Shown piece by piece: positions 63,884-64,000 of a stretch of DNA of 64,000 nt (the first letter of the stretch is position 1; every line of letters begins with the position of its first letter). The translations under genes were made by a program, and so were the position numbers. The stretch covers positions 5,890,001-5,954,000 of the forward strand of contig CAVUHL010000003.1 of assembly GCA_963741305.1 (NCBI GenBank), given 5' to 3'. Below the pieces are notes generated by a model. The model was not told the origin of the DNA. It saw only the letters and a list, made by a program, of their open reading frames with translations, and searched no databases. Source of the DNA: DATMER01 sp963741305 (GTDB lineage: Bacteria; Acidobacteriota; Thermoanaerobaculia; Multivoradales; UBA5704).

Positions 63884-64000
63884 TCAGGCGGGCTTGAGGT
63901 ACCGCTGGAGCCCTTCGAGAGCCGTGCGCCACTGGGCACGCCGCTGCTCGACAAGCGCAGGATCGGGGAGGTCCTTGTTGTCCGCCACGACGCTCGCCCC
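63884..64000 (-). CDS. C-terminal fragment of a gene entering from the right edge
   Basis: 38 codons plus stop read leftward from the window end: ADNKDLPDPALVEQRRAQ, then WRTALEGLQRYLKPA. The helix with W-x-x-A-L-x-x-L near the terminus is reminiscent of SRPBCC/AHSA1 proteins, but too little is present to assign a family. A terminator follows the stop. Confidence 0.5.
   Translation of the reverse strand, partial: GASVVADNKDLPDPALVEQRRAQWRTALEGLQRYLKPA

Overview
The window is GC-rich, densely coded DNA from a Gram-negative bacterium. It encodes a TonB-dependent receptor with an N-terminal carboxypeptidase-regulatory-like domain, an outer-membrane barrel protein and lipoproteins. It also has a Ser/Thr kinase with a TPR tail, a CHAT-TPR protein, a sigma-54-type activator, several membrane histidine kinases and a GspE/PilB ATPase. 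This mix fits an environmental Acidobacteriota-like lineage, but that is inference: there is no rRNA or marker gene to fix taxonomy. No tRNA, rRNA, CRISPR array or complete insertion sequence was seen.

Layout. 1-3895: apparent operon of a membrane protein, a metallo-beta-lactamase (MBL)/clan-CD cysteine-peptidase-like fusion and a small acidic protein. 3944-10625: barrel protein, DUF2255 protein, c-heme lipoprotein, internally duplicated lipoprotein and a large TPR-CHAT protein. 10626-15853: an accessory island with a frameshifted Rpn-family fragment between two copies of the CHAT gene tail, a lower-GC pair of SIR2 genes (one a SIR2-TIR fusion lacking the catalytic SIR2 histidine) and two toxin-antitoxin pairs. 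15854-16756: no protein gene, but a 21-bp-period degenerate repeat array followed by a consensus promoter and a strong terminator (candidate small RNA or leader). 16757-24000: secreted protein, YbaL-like antiporter, MFS transporter and penicillin acylase family protein. 24135-27652: thermolysin-like metallopeptidase plus a second MBL protein. 27699-31143: ABC transporter with its own two-component system. 31268-38726: UbiD decarboxylase, toxin-antitoxin pair (toxin frameshifted near its end), hotdog protein, SDR, a serine hydrolase/cysteine synthase/monooxygenase operon and SrkA kinase. 38753-41159: ATP-dependent DNA ligase, second 21-bp array, a giant palindrome and an orphan antitoxin. 41196-47163: GspE ATPase, small protein, sigma-54-type regulator and Ser/Thr kinase-TPR protein, all closely coupled. 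47160-54869: two small unknowns, EttA, a sortase with a probable dedicated LPxTA substrate, a secreted protein and a TonB receptor. 54870-55485: 59-bp palindromic element and the third and clearest 21-bp array. 55486-64000: membrane histidine kinase, M28 peptidase, membrane/HxHP protein, a candidate small RNA, a MEDS-domain hybrid histidine kinase and the tail of one further gene.

The most unusual items are the three intergenic arrays with an exact 21-bp period, the SIR2 / SIR2-TIR pair, the two loci pairing an MBL hydrolase with a peptidase, the Gram-negative sortase-substrate pair, and two promoter-terminator units without an ORF. Many intergenic gaps hold long inverted repeats of two families: one with ends TGTAGGGGC...GCCCCTACA, the other with arms CCTCACCCC...CCCCTCTCCC.
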